A DNA stretch of 64,000 nt from CAJQQY01 sp045106765 (lineage in GTDB: Bacteria; Bacteroidota; Bacteroidia; Chitinophagales; Saprospiraceae): positions 1 to 64,000 of the forward strand of contig JBGCFD010000020.1 of assembly GCA_045106765.1 (NCBI GenBank), written 5' to 3'. The translations under genes were made by a program, and so were the position numbers. Below the pieces are notes generated by a model. It saw only the letters and a program-made list of their open reading frames with translations, made no database searches and was not told where the DNA came from. Below are positions 53,901 through 61,939 of the stretch, piece after piece. Each line of letters opens with the position of its first letter. Within the stretch, counting starts at the first letter, position 1.

Positions 53901-54371
53901 AACTTCAACATTTCGAGTAATTGTGCCTGCATGACAACAGTCAAAAATTGCTAGAAAATGTACCTCTTTTTTTTGAGTAGCTTTCCAGATTAGGTAAGAT
54001 ATTTCTTTGTCTGCCAAGTCTCGTCCTTGTCCAATTCGGCTATCATGACAAACAATTGTTTCACATTTTCGATCAGTCTCATCTCTCCAAAACTCTTTGG
54101 GAGCGGGCATTTGCGAACCATGCCCACTATAATAAAAGATACAGATGTCTCCATTTTTTGCATTTTCGAATTGAGAAAAACCGTTGATAATTGCTTGCCG
54201 AGAAGCATCTTCATCAGTCAGTAGGAGTGGCTGGTAATTTAATTGATTGGCTTCGCAGTATCGTTGAAAAAATTCATGAATGGCATCTCTATCGTTGATG
54301 CAACCATTCAGTTTATGAGAATCAATTGGGTAGTTATTAATACCAATCAGAAGTGTATAAAGAGTTTTCAT
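50976..54371 (-). CDS. Caspase-like peptidase (C14 clan) fused to an alpha/beta-hydrolase
   Basis: 1131 residues. The N-terminal domain (about 1-270) is a caspase/metacaspase-like peptidase: YYSGHGSQ with H84 and FDCCHAGT with C146 form the dyad, and LLIGINNYP opens the domain. The middle (about 280-830) is not recognised; it has beta-rich stretches. The C-terminal domain (about 840-1131) is an alpha/beta-hydrolase/lipase: HGIIGD, HIVAHSMGGLVSRW (nucleophile S932) and a final HFTYF (catalytic His region), close to the PGAP1/DUF676-type lipases. A protease and a lipase in one chain, next to a patatin, suggests a membrane- and protein-attacking effector. No signal peptide, so cytoplasmic. A TATATTTG box lies 34 bases upstream. 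Confidence 0.85.
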   Translation of the reverse strand: MKTLYTLLIGINNYPIDSHKLNGCINDRDAIHEFFQRYCEANQLNYQPLLLTDEDASRQAIINGFSQFENAKNGDICIFYYSGHGSQMPAPKEFWRDETDRKCETIVCHDSRIGQGRDLADKEISYLIWKATQKKEVHFLAIFDCCHAGTITRNVEVINRMAEENTTPVFAKKFEGVEFYKSQEGQLIPPEGSHITLSASASYESSVELTLDGKRRGLFTYSLIDVLEKSELTTLSYAGLMTKVQTRVHNRIGSQHPQVDAQGEASIDQLFFDGALATNPTHIVKFNEKKGWIMDLGKIHGVTSNTSIKIEHEGILKEIIFQSIDSNQSVLKKENWMQEADEFYFAKEISGLHKKLKIAFFPQLESDQAKQYIHDLVKDWNIEYVENINEAAYWMRLTDRGYILTRPHNERSLFKAIPENDNSSNELTSAEFLFLQNVNKVAQWQEVSELSNPMANGTAEKEIEIDFFCVTDHIDYLTVKPNGEKKMDTNGNAVFEYFFKDGAWENPHIRMNVKNVGNRTLWIGALFLGEDFVITDEFLPVKELKSGDEAYPFTAVNQNGYRVSVVPIFVPDELHSWGETEVSNQIKIIASETPFTMDAFRQAGLELETKPKSRGMGFGKSKPSAPKIPTQPSWFTKDIIYKIHRPQDVVNATSGKAVNLHELIVESHDSFSAEAIYLSSSSNTTRSIQRPSIQAFLGSENFQPVNLQGSTRNIQHGLDTLEMHNVQGKENINAENPLKVKLNLSLEENERIFPFGYDAETKTYYPLGQPDEETNVINVEELPDAEEVVTRGLGKSLKIYLQKVVYQKIFKKEFTYPILAAAMVDEQQNVSRETDYEIIRSKVEDSTTKRILVFIHGIIGDTSGQVKLVRRAVKNENGVRKNLTDIYDLVLTFDYESLNDPIELTAENLKKRLEQIGLQEGHGKTVHIVAHSMGGLVSRWFLEHLDGDKMVSHFIQVGSPNYGSPWANTYHMGIFSLTKLINFLPIPSTINSVLAYLGKKRKKIEVTVSQLQPDSDFCKKLKLPEGKSNIPYTIIAGDSSLIPNRSPQEGKLIKKMLNRYALDYRKKLIKLFFHDRSDDIVAIASCHDIPEGKCSHLEIVDAVGCNHFTYFNTDEGVKQLAKTLFELEKNK

Positions 54372-54404
54372 TGGGGTGTTTTGGTTTTTTTATATTAGAT
54401 ATTT

Positions 54405-54412
54405 CAAATATA
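54405..54412 (-). promoter_or_regulatory. Bacteroidota -7 box TATATTTG upstream of the caspase gene
   Basis: TATATTTG on the minus strand, 34 bases before the ATG. No clear -33 TTG at the usual distance. Confidence 0.4.
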
Positions 54413-54564
54413 ATGAAAAAATGTAATTTCATTTGAATCTGACTATAAATGAAAATAAACTTTAGGGGTAACTTTTTTGAAAAAATCAACTGCTTTGTAA
54501 AATGGAATTCAAATATTGTTTTGAAAGAGTCTTTGGATTGACATCCATGAAAATAATAAAAAAT

Positions 54565-54572
54565 TACCTTTG
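54565..54572 (+). promoter_or_regulatory. Bacteroidota -7 box TACCTTTG
   Basis: TACCTTTG fits TAnnTTTG, 89 bases before the ATG of the thioredoxin-like gene; a TTG lies 24 bases upstream (54538-54540). Confidence 0.5.
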
Positions 54573-54661
54573 TTAAAAAATAAAAGGAGGCGTGATTTAT
54601 GCAGTCTTTTTCTTTTATTTCCTAAAATGTAAATCAAACCTTTAAATCAAATTTTAAAAAT

Positions 54662-55702
54662 ATGAAAAAGACATTTCTACCATTAGTTTTTATCTTCCTT
54701 TTTTCAAATGTAATTTTTGCTCAAGATGTGCCTGAAGTACAACGTCCTTTAGTTACCAAAATAGCTGCGACATGGTGCCCACCTTGTGGAGGCTGGGGAT
54801 GGACTTTTTTTGAAAATTTGGTTATCGATAATGAAGAAAAAGCAACAATGATTGTAGCTCATCATGATGGTCAATTGGTGACTGCAGCAGGAACAGCGTT
54901 CTCCTCCAACTTCGGTTCACCTTACCAACCTTATTTTTATGTGTATAATGATGATGTGGGAGCGAGCTCTTCAAATGTTTCGACAAAGAGAACTGAGGTA
55001 AAAGATATGGTGGATGTAGAAGCTGCAAAGTCACCCGTTGCAAATGCAGGAATGAATTTATCTTTGACAGGAGATCAATTAGTGATTGATACGAAAACCA
55101 AATTTTTTCAAGCAGCTTCTGGAGAATATTATCTTGGCGTTTATGCGGTAGAAAATGGGGTGGTTAAGTATCAGGCTGGAATAGGTAATGATGCCGTTCA
55201 TGAAAAAGTATTGCGAGGTTCTTTGACTGGTGAAAACTTTGGAGCATTGCTGATGAATGGAGATATTGCTGTTGGAGATGAATTTACGAATTCATTTACC
55301 ACAGAATATGACTCTTGGGATTTAGATCATTTGGAAATAGTTACCATTGTCTGGAAAAAAGATGGAGATAAATATGTTGCCGTCAATACCAATCTTTCAA
55401 GTGATTTTGTCACCGTAAGTAATGTAAATGTATTGTTAGAAAATGCGTCGATGGAAATTTTACCCAACGTAACTTCTACTCAAGCTGTTATTAATATTGA
55501 TTTAGAAAAAGAATTAAAAAATACATCTATCGAATTATTTGATTTGAATGGAAAGAAAGTGACCGATATATTTCAAGGTAAGTTACCTGATGGGAATTCA
55601 ACTTTCACAATTGAAAGAAATTCAGTTGCTACTCAGGGAATGTACTTTGTCGTTTTAAAATCAGATGGAAAGGTGATGACAAAGAGAGTTGTTTTTAACT
55701 AA
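54662..55702 (+). CDS. Secreted thioredoxin-like protein, T9SS sorted
   Basis: 346 residues with a signal peptide (about 1-20, ending VIFAQ). The mature start has ATWCPPCGG (C39/C42), the CxxC site of a thioredoxin-like fold; the following segment resembles Omp28-type outer membrane proteins of Bacteroidota. The central domain (about 110-255) is a beta-rich module (GEYYLGVYAVENGVVKYQAG). A T9SS type A tail (about 262-346, EILPNVTSTQA) ends the protein. A surface or secreted redox protein that could act on disulfides of other T9SS products is inference. A promoter box and a strong terminator mark a single-gene unit. Confidence 0.85.
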   Translation: MKKTFLPLVFIFLFSNVIFAQDVPEVQRPLVTKIAATWCPPCGGWGWTFFENLVIDNEEKATMIVAHHDGQLVTAAGTAFSSNFGSPYQPYFYVYNDDVGASSSNVSTKRTEVKDMVDVEAAKSPVANAGMNLSLTGDQLVIDTKTKFFQAASGEYYLGVYAVENGVVKYQAGIGNDAVHEKVLRGSLTGENFGALLMNGDIAVGDEFTNSFTTEYDSWDLDHLEIVTIVWKKDGDKYVAVNTNLSSDFVTVSNVNVLLENASMEILPNVTSTQAVINIDLEKELKNTSIELFDLNGKKVTDIFQGKLPDGNSTFTIERNSVATQGMYFVVLKSDGKVMTKRVVFN

Positions 55703-55728
55703 GTCATTATTTTTTATTTTAAAAAAGA

Positions 55729-55763
55729 GGAGTTAATCGGAAACGGTTAACTCCTTTTTTTTT
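55729..55763 (+). terminator. Terminator of the thioredoxin-like gene
   Basis: GGAGTTAATCG pairs with CGGTTAACTCC (one wobble) around a GAAA tetraloop, with nine T following. Confidence 0.9.
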
Positions 55764-55895
55764 AATTAGAAGAGAACCGTTAATGCATTATAGTTTAAAA
55801 AGAATATTTTTAAATATCTGTCTGTAAAATTTTGTTGTTTGTCTGTGTTTTTTCAAATAGAAAATCACTTTTAGTTTTTTTACAAAAAAATAATC

Positions 55896-57221
55896 ATGCG
55901 AACTATTTTATTCTTTCTCCTAATCTCTATCTCGATGAATGCACAATTTTCAGAAGAATTTAAAGCAAGTATTCAAGAGCGTGTAGACAATGGATATGCG
56001 CCAAGTATTGCTGTTGGAATTATTGATTCTAGCGGAATGCATTTTTATAATTATGGAAAAACTCATTATGAAGATGGAAAAAACGTAGAGAAAAGAACAA
56101 TATATGAAATTGGCTCTATCTCAAAAGTTTTCACTTCATTGCTTTTGGCTGAAATGGTTGTTGAAGGAAAAATGAAATTAGATGATCCCATCGATAAATA
56201 TTTACCTAATGTAAAAGTGCCTGACTATAAGGGAGTTAAGATTACTTTAAAACATTTAGCGACGCATAATTCTGGCTTGCCAAAGCTTCCTGATAATCTA
56301 GACTTAGCAGAAGATCCGTCGAATCCATATGCTCATTATGATGAGAAAATGTTGTTGGAGTTTTTAGAAAAATATAAATTACTTAGCGAACCTGGTACCA
56401 AGCATGAATATTCAAACCTTGGAGTAGGGCTCCTTGGGTATATTTTAACTAAGCAAAGTGGATTGAGTCTAGAGAAACTATTTTATAAAAAAGTAGGAGG
56501 ACAACTATTTGCTACTAGTACTCAAATAAAGGTGAGTAAGTGGAGAAAAGATAAATTGGCTTTTGGACATATGGGAGGAGATGTTGTTCCAAATTGGGAT
56601 TTTCAAGATGCACTTTCAGGGTGTGGTGCATTTAAATCTACCACAAGTGAAATGCTACGTTTTTTATTTATGCAATTAACTTTACGGGAAAATAATAGAA
56701 CTGCTGCTGTAGAATTAACTCAAGAATTACAAGCTGATGTGGATCAAAAAATGGGTTTAGGTTGGCATTTTTACAAAGAAAATATTCGATGGCACAATGG
56801 GGGGACAGGAGGTTACAGTAGTTTTTGTGGGATTGATCTAGAGAAAAATAGGGGAGTGGTTGTCTTGACAAATTCAACTTATTCGGTTGATGATTTGGGA
56901 TTACACCTGCTAGATGAAAGTGAAGAATTACAAAAACCAAGAGCCATTGCCAAAGTGGATTCTAAGATTTACGAGGAGTATGTTGGGAAATATGTAATAG
57001 GTGGAATGATGGCAGTAGAGATTTTTAGTAAAGAAGATAAATTATATTTTCAACCTTTTGGACAACCAGCTTATCGAATCTATCCCGAATCTAAAACTTT
57101 ATTTTTTATGCTTGGAGTCGATATAGAATTGGAATTTGTCAAAGACGAAAATGGAAAAGTGAACTCATTTATTTTTGCTCAGGATAATTATAAGCAGGAA
57201 GTGAAACGAGTTGATAAGTGA
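55896..57221 (+). CDS. Serine hydrolase, class C beta-lactamase family
   Basis: 441 residues with a signal peptide (about 1-16, MNAQF). SxxK motif S74-ISK77, YSN (Y172-S-N174) and HNGG (H300) in the order of the class C beta-lactamase/D-alanyl-D-alanine carboxypeptidase family. The C-terminal about 90 residues form an extra beta domain (YVGKYVIGGMMAVEIF), as in many family members of unknown substrate. It may act on peptidoglycan or a small ester in the periplasm; beta-lactamase activity should not be assumed. The gene stands alone, with no terminator found directly after it. Confidence 0.88.
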   Translation: MRTILFFLLISISMNAQFSEEFKASIQERVDNGYAPSIAVGIIDSSGMHFYNYGKTHYEDGKNVEKRTIYEIGSISKVFTSLLLAEMVVEGKMKLDDPIDKYLPNVKVPDYKGVKITLKHLATHNSGLPKLPDNLDLAEDPSNPYAHYDEKMLLEFLEKYKLLSEPGTKHEYSNLGVGLLGYILTKQSGLSLEKLFYKKVGGQLFATSTQIKVSKWRKDKLAFGHMGGDVVPNWDFQDALSGCGAFKSTTSEMLRFLFMQLTLRENNRTAAVELTQELQADVDQKMGLGWHFYKENIRWHNGGTGGYSSFCGIDLEKNRGVVVLTNSTYSVDDLGLHLLDESEELQKPRAIAKVDSKIYEEYVGKYVIGGMMAVEIFSKEDKLYFQPFGQPAYRIYPESKTLFFMLGVDIELEFVKDENGKVNSFIFAQDNYKQEVKRVDK

Positions 57222-57321
57222 TTACCCAAATCAACTAATTACTTGATCAACTAATAACTAATCAAACATTATGTAATTTCCATCAATTCGACTATTTTTA
57301 GGGCATCTAAAAATTTAGTTT

Positions 57322-58170
57322 ATGAACTATGGCATTTGCCCTTTAAGTGTGGTCCCAATTCGAAGTGCTTCTTCCGACTCTAGCGAGATGGTTTCTCAAT
57401 TGCTATTTGGTGAAATGGTGGAAGTGATTGATAAAAAAAAAAAAAATTGGACGAAGGTGCGATGTGCATGGGACAATTATATTGGTTGGGTAGATACTAA
57501 GCAAATCAAACCAATTACACCAACCGAATTTGAAGAATACCAAAATAATTTTGCTTGTAGCATCGAACTCATGCAAGGTGCGATGACGAAAGAACATTCC
57601 GTTCCTGTGACGATTGGTGCATCTCTTCCGAAATATGATGGAATGAATTTTAGTCTGAATGGAACAAGTTTTACTTTTAGTGGTCAAGCCGTCGTTCCTT
57701 CTGATCTCGAACCTAATTCAGATTTATTGATCAAAATTGCTCGCCGATATTTGTACGCACCCTATCAATGGGGCGGACGTAGTCCTTTCGGGATTGATTG
57801 TTCTGGTTTTACCCAAGTCATTTTTAAAATGATTGGAATCAAAATTCCTCGTGATGCTGCCCAGCAAGTTGAAGTGGGAGAAATGGTTGATTTTGTTGAA
57901 CAAGCGCAAGCTGGTGATTTAGCTTTTTTTGAAAATAGAAAAGGTGCGATCACTCACGTAGGTTTATTGTTAGAAGATGGAAAAATTATCCATGCTTCAG
58001 GACAAGTTCGAATAGATAAAGTGGATCACTTTGGAATTTTTAATGTGGATACGGAAAAGTATACGCATAAATTGAGAGTGGCAAAACGAGTACTTCCTAC
58101 CTTACCTAAAACGATTAAAAAGGATTCATCGAGTGAAGATGAAGTGACAAATCAGATTGAGATTTTTTAA
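57322..58170 (+). CDS. SH3-NlpC/P60 (C40) cysteine peptidase
   Basis: 282 residues. N-terminal SH3-like domain (about 1-62), a linker, and an NlpC/P60 domain (about 135-255) with Cys160 (GIDCSGFTQV), His212 (ITHVGLLL) and a third polar residue near H224 (IIHASG). The family cleaves peptidoglycan stem peptides between D-Glu and the diamino acid. I see no signal peptide, so export is not evident and the site of action is uncertain. Codons 38-42 are encoded by a run of 14 A (57433-57446; KKKK then Asn), an uncommon tract in a coding sequence that could slip. The lipoprotein gene follows after 39 bases. Confidence 0.88.
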   Translation: MNYGICPLSVVPIRSASSDSSEMVSQLLFGEMVEVIDKKKKNWTKVRCAWDNYIGWVDTKQIKPITPTEFEEYQNNFACSIELMQGAMTKEHSVPVTIGASLPKYDGMNFSLNGTSFTFSGQAVVPSDLEPNSDLLIKIARRYLYAPYQWGGRSPFGIDCSGFTQVIFKMIGIKIPRDAAQQVEVGEMVDFVEQAQAGDLAFFENRKGAITHVGLLLEDGKIIHASGQVRIDKVDHFGIFNVDTEKYTHKLRVAKRVLPTLPKTIKKDSSSEDEVTNQIEIF

Positions 58171-58209
58171 TGTACTTAATTTTTTTTCAAAAAATATAAA
58201 ACTTTAACT

Positions 58210-59235
58210 ATGAAAATTGGATATAAGACCTTCTTATTATTTAAAAACATTTGTCTATTCTCATTTGTAATTATCCTTAGTATAACTTCTTGTAAAGATG
58301 ATGATCCAGTACCAGTATTTTGTAAGCCATCATCATATAATAAAGCTAGTCATGTTTATGCAACTATGTTTGATGATAATGTCTTTCAAAATTGGGAAAC
58401 TATTATTGATCTAGAGACAGGCTTGTTTGATACGATTGCAGGTTCGGGGCAAGTATGGCCAGGACTTGACTTACCGATAGGTACTAGAAACTTAACGGAT
58501 TTTGCTGCAAAAAAAAGAATTTATATTAATCTTGGAAATATACTAGTCATTCAAGATTTGACCACTTTCGATTCAACTCATATTAATTTGAATAATCAAA
58601 ATGTAGGAGGAAGTATTGATTATCCTCAGCATTTGAATTTTGGAGAGAATAAAAATATCATTTATTTTATAGATGGACTTGATATTTTTTCTGTCAACCT
58701 AACCTCTAAAGAAATATTCTTGATAAAAGAAAATCTATCTATAGATCAAAGTCAATTTAGTGATTTTATATATCTCGAAGAAAGCAATGATTTTGTATTT
58801 CTAGGGCAAAAAAACTTTAGTAGCGGGGATTCTGAATACAGAATTTCAAGATACAATATGGATACGGACGAAATTTTGTATACGGATTCTATTCCGCATT
58901 TATTTGGTTTTGTAAAGTATCTTGATAATGATGATATTTTTGCACTTACTGTTCCGAGTCCTACTCAAGGTTTTAGATTGACAAGGCTCCAAGCGATGGA
59001 AGGTGGAGTTAATATTTCACAACTTTCACTAAGTGATCTTGCTTTAGATGAGTTGTCACCCTATCTTCAAACAATTCATACTGCAACCAACAGTTACGTT
59101 TGTAGAGGAGGAACGACAAATCTAAATCAAACTAATCCGAATAGATTGTATAGTATAAATTTAGTTAACGGTACCGTTACAAATGAGGTGGAAATTGAAG
59201 GTTATAAAACTATGATTGGATTGCAAGGTGAGTAA
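58210..59235 (+). CDS. Lipoprotein of unknown function
   Basis: 341 residues. The signal peptide ends in a lipobox (ITSC, Cys28) followed by KDDD, an acidic start that in Bacteroidota favours surface display. The rest is beta-rich with repeats such as NIIYFIDGLDIFSVNL and DFVFLGQKNF that could form a propeller-like fold; I do not recognise a family. No catalytic motif is visible. It is 39 bases downstream of the C40 peptidase gene, on the same strand, so co-transcription is likely, and it could help a peptidoglycan or surface task, but this is inference. A hairpin terminator follows. Confidence 0.75.
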   Translation: MKIGYKTFLLFKNICLFSFVIILSITSCKDDDPVPVFCKPSSYNKASHVYATMFDDNVFQNWETIIDLETGLFDTIAGSGQVWPGLDLPIGTRNLTDFAAKKRIYINLGNILVIQDLTTFDSTHINLNNQNVGGSIDYPQHLNFGENKNIIYFIDGLDIFSVNLTSKEIFLIKENLSIDQSQFSDFIYLEESNDFVFLGQKNFSSGDSEYRISRYNMDTDEILYTDSIPHLFGFVKYLDNDDIFALTVPSPTQGFRLTRLQAMEGGVNISQLSLSDLALDELSPYLQTIHTATNSYVCRGGTTNLNQTNPNRLYSINLVNGTVTNEVEIEGYKTMIGLQGE

Positions 59236-59329
59236 TTTTTTAGATAAATGCTTTCGATGAAGTTGATTTTTGAGAATGAAAAATGGGAAATTAAGAACTC
59301 GAAGATTCTTGGTCGATTGAATATAAAAA

Positions 59330-59369
59330 ATGAGTGATAAATACTTTTGTACTTACCACTCATTTTTTT
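59330..59369 (+). terminator. Terminator after the lipoprotein gene
   Basis: ATGAGTG and CACTCAT form the base of a long imperfect stem around TACTTTTGTA; seven T follow. Confidence 0.85.
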
Positions 59370-59425
59370 AGAAAATTCGCTCCGCTTTTTTTTAGGTCAG
59401 CTCAAGCAGACCGCTACGTGTTATT

Positions 59426-60784
59426 TTATACTGCCTGAATAATATCATATTGTGTTAAAATATGAAGCATTCCAGCTTTATCTTTTGCAATCACCGCAGG
59501 CGTTTTTTTAGAAAAATACTTACTCAATTGCTTACAGGGCAAATCAACCTCCACCATTGGAAACGCAGGCTCTAAAATTGATTCAATTCTATTTTCAGAA
59601 TTATTCATCGGATTTTCCAACAAGTAATTCAGGACAGTAGTCTCTGTAATCGAACCAATAATTTCACTTCCTTCCATCACAGGCATTTGAGAAATATCTC
59701 GATCTTTCATCATTTTGAAAGCCTCCCGAACAGTAATATCTTTTGTAATGGACAAAAATTCTTTATCAGATTTTTTCGAAATCACATCTTTAACCTTCAA
59801 GTCATCCTCCAAAAATCCTCGATCTCTCATCCAATCATCATTATATAATTTTCCAACATATCGACTTCCATGATCGTGAATCAGAACCACTACCACATCA
59901 TCCTTGGTTAATTGATCTTTCATCTGTAACAAACCTGCAAATGCTGATCCTGCAGAATATCCCAAAAACAAACCTTCCTCTCGTGCCAATCGACGAGCCA
60001 TCACCGCACCAGCCTTATCAGATACTTTTTCAAAATGATCAATGACAGAAAAGTCAACATTTTTTGGTAAAATATCTTCTCCAATTCCTTCCGTGATATA
60101 TGGATAAATTTCTTTTTCATCGAACTCACCTGTTTCATGATATTTCTTAAATACAGAACCGTAAGTATCGATTCCCCACATTTTAATATCTGGATTTTGT
60201 TCTTTTAAGTATTTTCCAGTTCCTGAAATCGTTCCACCAGTTCCAACCCCAACAATTATATGAGTTACTTTTCCCTCTGTCTGCTGCCAAACTTCTGGGC
60301 CTGTACTTTCATAATGAGCTTGTCTATTGGACAAATTATCATATTGATTACACCAATAAGAATTAGGAATTTCTTTACTTAATTTTTCTGCAACAGAATA
60401 ATAGGATCGTGGATCATCAGGCGTTACATTGGTTGGACAAACGATAACTTCAGCACCATGCGCTCTCAAAATATCGAATTTCTCTTTCGATTGTTTATCA
60501 CTTGTCGTAAAAATAGTACGGTAACCTTTTACGCATGCAGCCAAGGCTAATCCCATTCCAGTATTTCCGGAAGTACATTCGATGATGGTTCCACCTGGTT
60601 TGATGTCTCCACGTTTTTCAGCATCTTCGAGCATTTTGATCGCCATTCGATCTTTGATAGAATGACCAGGATTAAAAGTTTCCACTTTGCAGAGTACCAA
60701 AGCAGGACAATCTTCAATCACTTTATTCATTTTTACGAGAGGAGTATTTCCAATCGTTTCTAGGATATTATTATAATAGTTCAT
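59426..60784 (-). CDS. Cystathionine beta-synthase / cysteine synthase with CBS domain pair
   Basis: 452 residues. PLP-binding Lys44 lies in NPGHSIKDR, SGNTGMGLA is the substrate-binding loop, and VGTGGTISGTGKYL the phosphate-binding glycine loop. The C-terminal about 115 residues are a pair of CBS domains, as in cystathionine beta-synthases and some cysteine synthases of Bacteroidota. It makes cystathionine or cysteine from serine (or an O-acyl serine) with PLP, cytoplasmic. The sequence alone does not say which activity prevails, so I give no symbol. Start ATG 60784. Convergent with the lipoprotein gene; separated from the LysM gene by 108 bases. Confidence 0.9.
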   Translation of the reverse strand: MNYYNNILETIGNTPLVKMNKVIEDCPALVLCKVETFNPGHSIKDRMAIKMLEDAEKRGDIKPGGTIIECTSGNTGMGLALAACVKGYRTIFTTSDKQSKEKFDILRAHGAEVIVCPTNVTPDDPRSYYSVAEKLSKEIPNSYWCNQYDNLSNRQAHYESTGPEVWQQTEGKVTHIIVGVGTGGTISGTGKYLKEQNPDIKMWGIDTYGSVFKKYHETGEFDEKEIYPYITEGIGEDILPKNVDFSVIDHFEKVSDKAGAVMARRLAREEGLFLGYSAGSAFAGLLQMKDQLTKDDVVVVLIHDHGSRYVGKLYNDDWMRDRGFLEDDLKVKDVISKKSDKEFLSITKDITVREAFKMMKDRDISQMPVMEGSEIIGSITETTVLNYLLENPMNNSENRIESILEPAFPMVEVDLPCKQLSKYFSKKTPAVIAKDKAGMLHILTQYDIIQAV

Positions 60785-60892
60785 TAAATTGGTTAAGGAT
60801 TTTTAGAAAAATTAATAGGTAATTTGATGCTGCAAAGGTCTTATTTTTTGACTTAGAAAAGTAATCTATTTATGTTATTTTTTTAACAACCT

Positions 60893-61753
60893 TTACCTCA
60901 AGAAATTAATATTTACATAAAATCTAGGATCACGAGCACCTAACATTTTCGCTACTTTTGGTGTTAAAACGACTTTGACATTTGGCCCATAATAGACTTT
61001 ACTAGAAGGTCGTCCGATTACTTTTACAAAAATAGAACGTTTATTCATTGGATTGGTTACTTCAATGATTGAGTTAATTGGAGCGGAACTATGAAGTGCG
61101 GTAAGTTTACCTTCATTTTTTGAATTTTTATTCCAAGCAGCTACACCATTTTGAGTTTTTTGAATTTTTATTCCTTTTGCTTGCAAGTAATGTCGTTCAT
61201 TTAATTGACTAGCTTGCCACTCTGGTGGGACAGGTTTTAGCTTTCGATATTCTCTTGGAATTCCTTCTGTGCTAATCCAGCCGACGTGCAAATATTGTCC
61301 AAGACTTAGACTATTCCCCTCCAAATTATTTCGCTTCTGAACATCTTCTACAGGCATTCTAAACATTCGTTTGGCAATGCCATACAACGTGTCTCCTTTT
61401 TTTACTTTATAATAAATCGATGCATGTTTTGTCGGATCAAAATCACTTCGCTGGTAACGTTTAATAGCTTTATTTGGAATAGGAATATTGATCAAAGTAC
61501 CTACAGAAATATCAGAAACTGTTTCTAAATTTTCATTATAATACATCACCTCGTTGAACTCCAATCCATAGAATTTCGCCAAGGAATACATGGTTTGTTT
61601 TTTCTCTAATTGATGAACAATTATTTTTTGGTTACTTTCATTGATGGTAAGGAATACACTATCTTGCGGCGTCAAATATGTCAAACTATCTCCGTGATGA
61701 GCAAAAATTAAACAGGAAAAAAGTATTAAAATGAGTGTTGTTAAAAATTTCAT
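60893..61753 (-). CDS. LysM-repeat cell-wall protein with RlpA/DPBB-like domain
   Basis: 286 residues with a signal peptide (about 1-18, ending FAHHG). Two LysM domains (about 44-94, HQLEKKQTMYSLAKFYG; about 111-159, YKVKKGDTLYGIAKRMF) bind peptidoglycan. The C-terminal about 85 residues (LTALHSSAPINSIIEVTN, then IFVKVIGR) look like a double-psi beta-barrel as in RlpA, although the catalytic Asp of lytic RlpA proteins is not clear to me. It is likely a periplasmic peptidoglycan-binding or -remodelling protein. Confidence 0.85.
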   Translation of the reverse strand: MKFLTTLILILFSCLIFAHHGDSLTYLTPQDSVFLTINESNQKIIVHQLEKKQTMYSLAKFYGLEFNEVMYYNENLETVSDISVGTLINIPIPNKAIKRYQRSDFDPTKHASIYYKVKKGDTLYGIAKRMFRMPVEDVQKRNNLEGNSLSLGQYLHVGWISTEGIPREYRKLKPVPPEWQASQLNERHYLQAKGIKIQKTQNGVAAWNKNSKNEGKLTALHSSAPINSIIEVTNPMNKRSIFVKVIGRPSSKVYYGPNVKVVLTPKVAKMLGARDPRFYVNINFLR

Positions 61754-61939
61754 AGTACGAAAAATTTTAAGATCACAGAGCGCTAATGTGAAATTGTGTT
61801 TATTTAAATGTTTGATTATCAGTTTCTTACAAATATGTTTGATGTTTATTTGAAAAAAATGATATCCGTGTGAATAGTTTTTCTCGAAAAAAAATAGCTA
61901 CTCTGTTTTCTCTAGTGTTATTAAATACAATACAAAAAT

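Noticed and set aside
55896..57221. Calling the serine hydrolase a beta-lactamase resistance gene
   Set aside because: SxxK/YxN/HxG motifs define a broad family; sequence gives no evidence of activity on beta-lactams.
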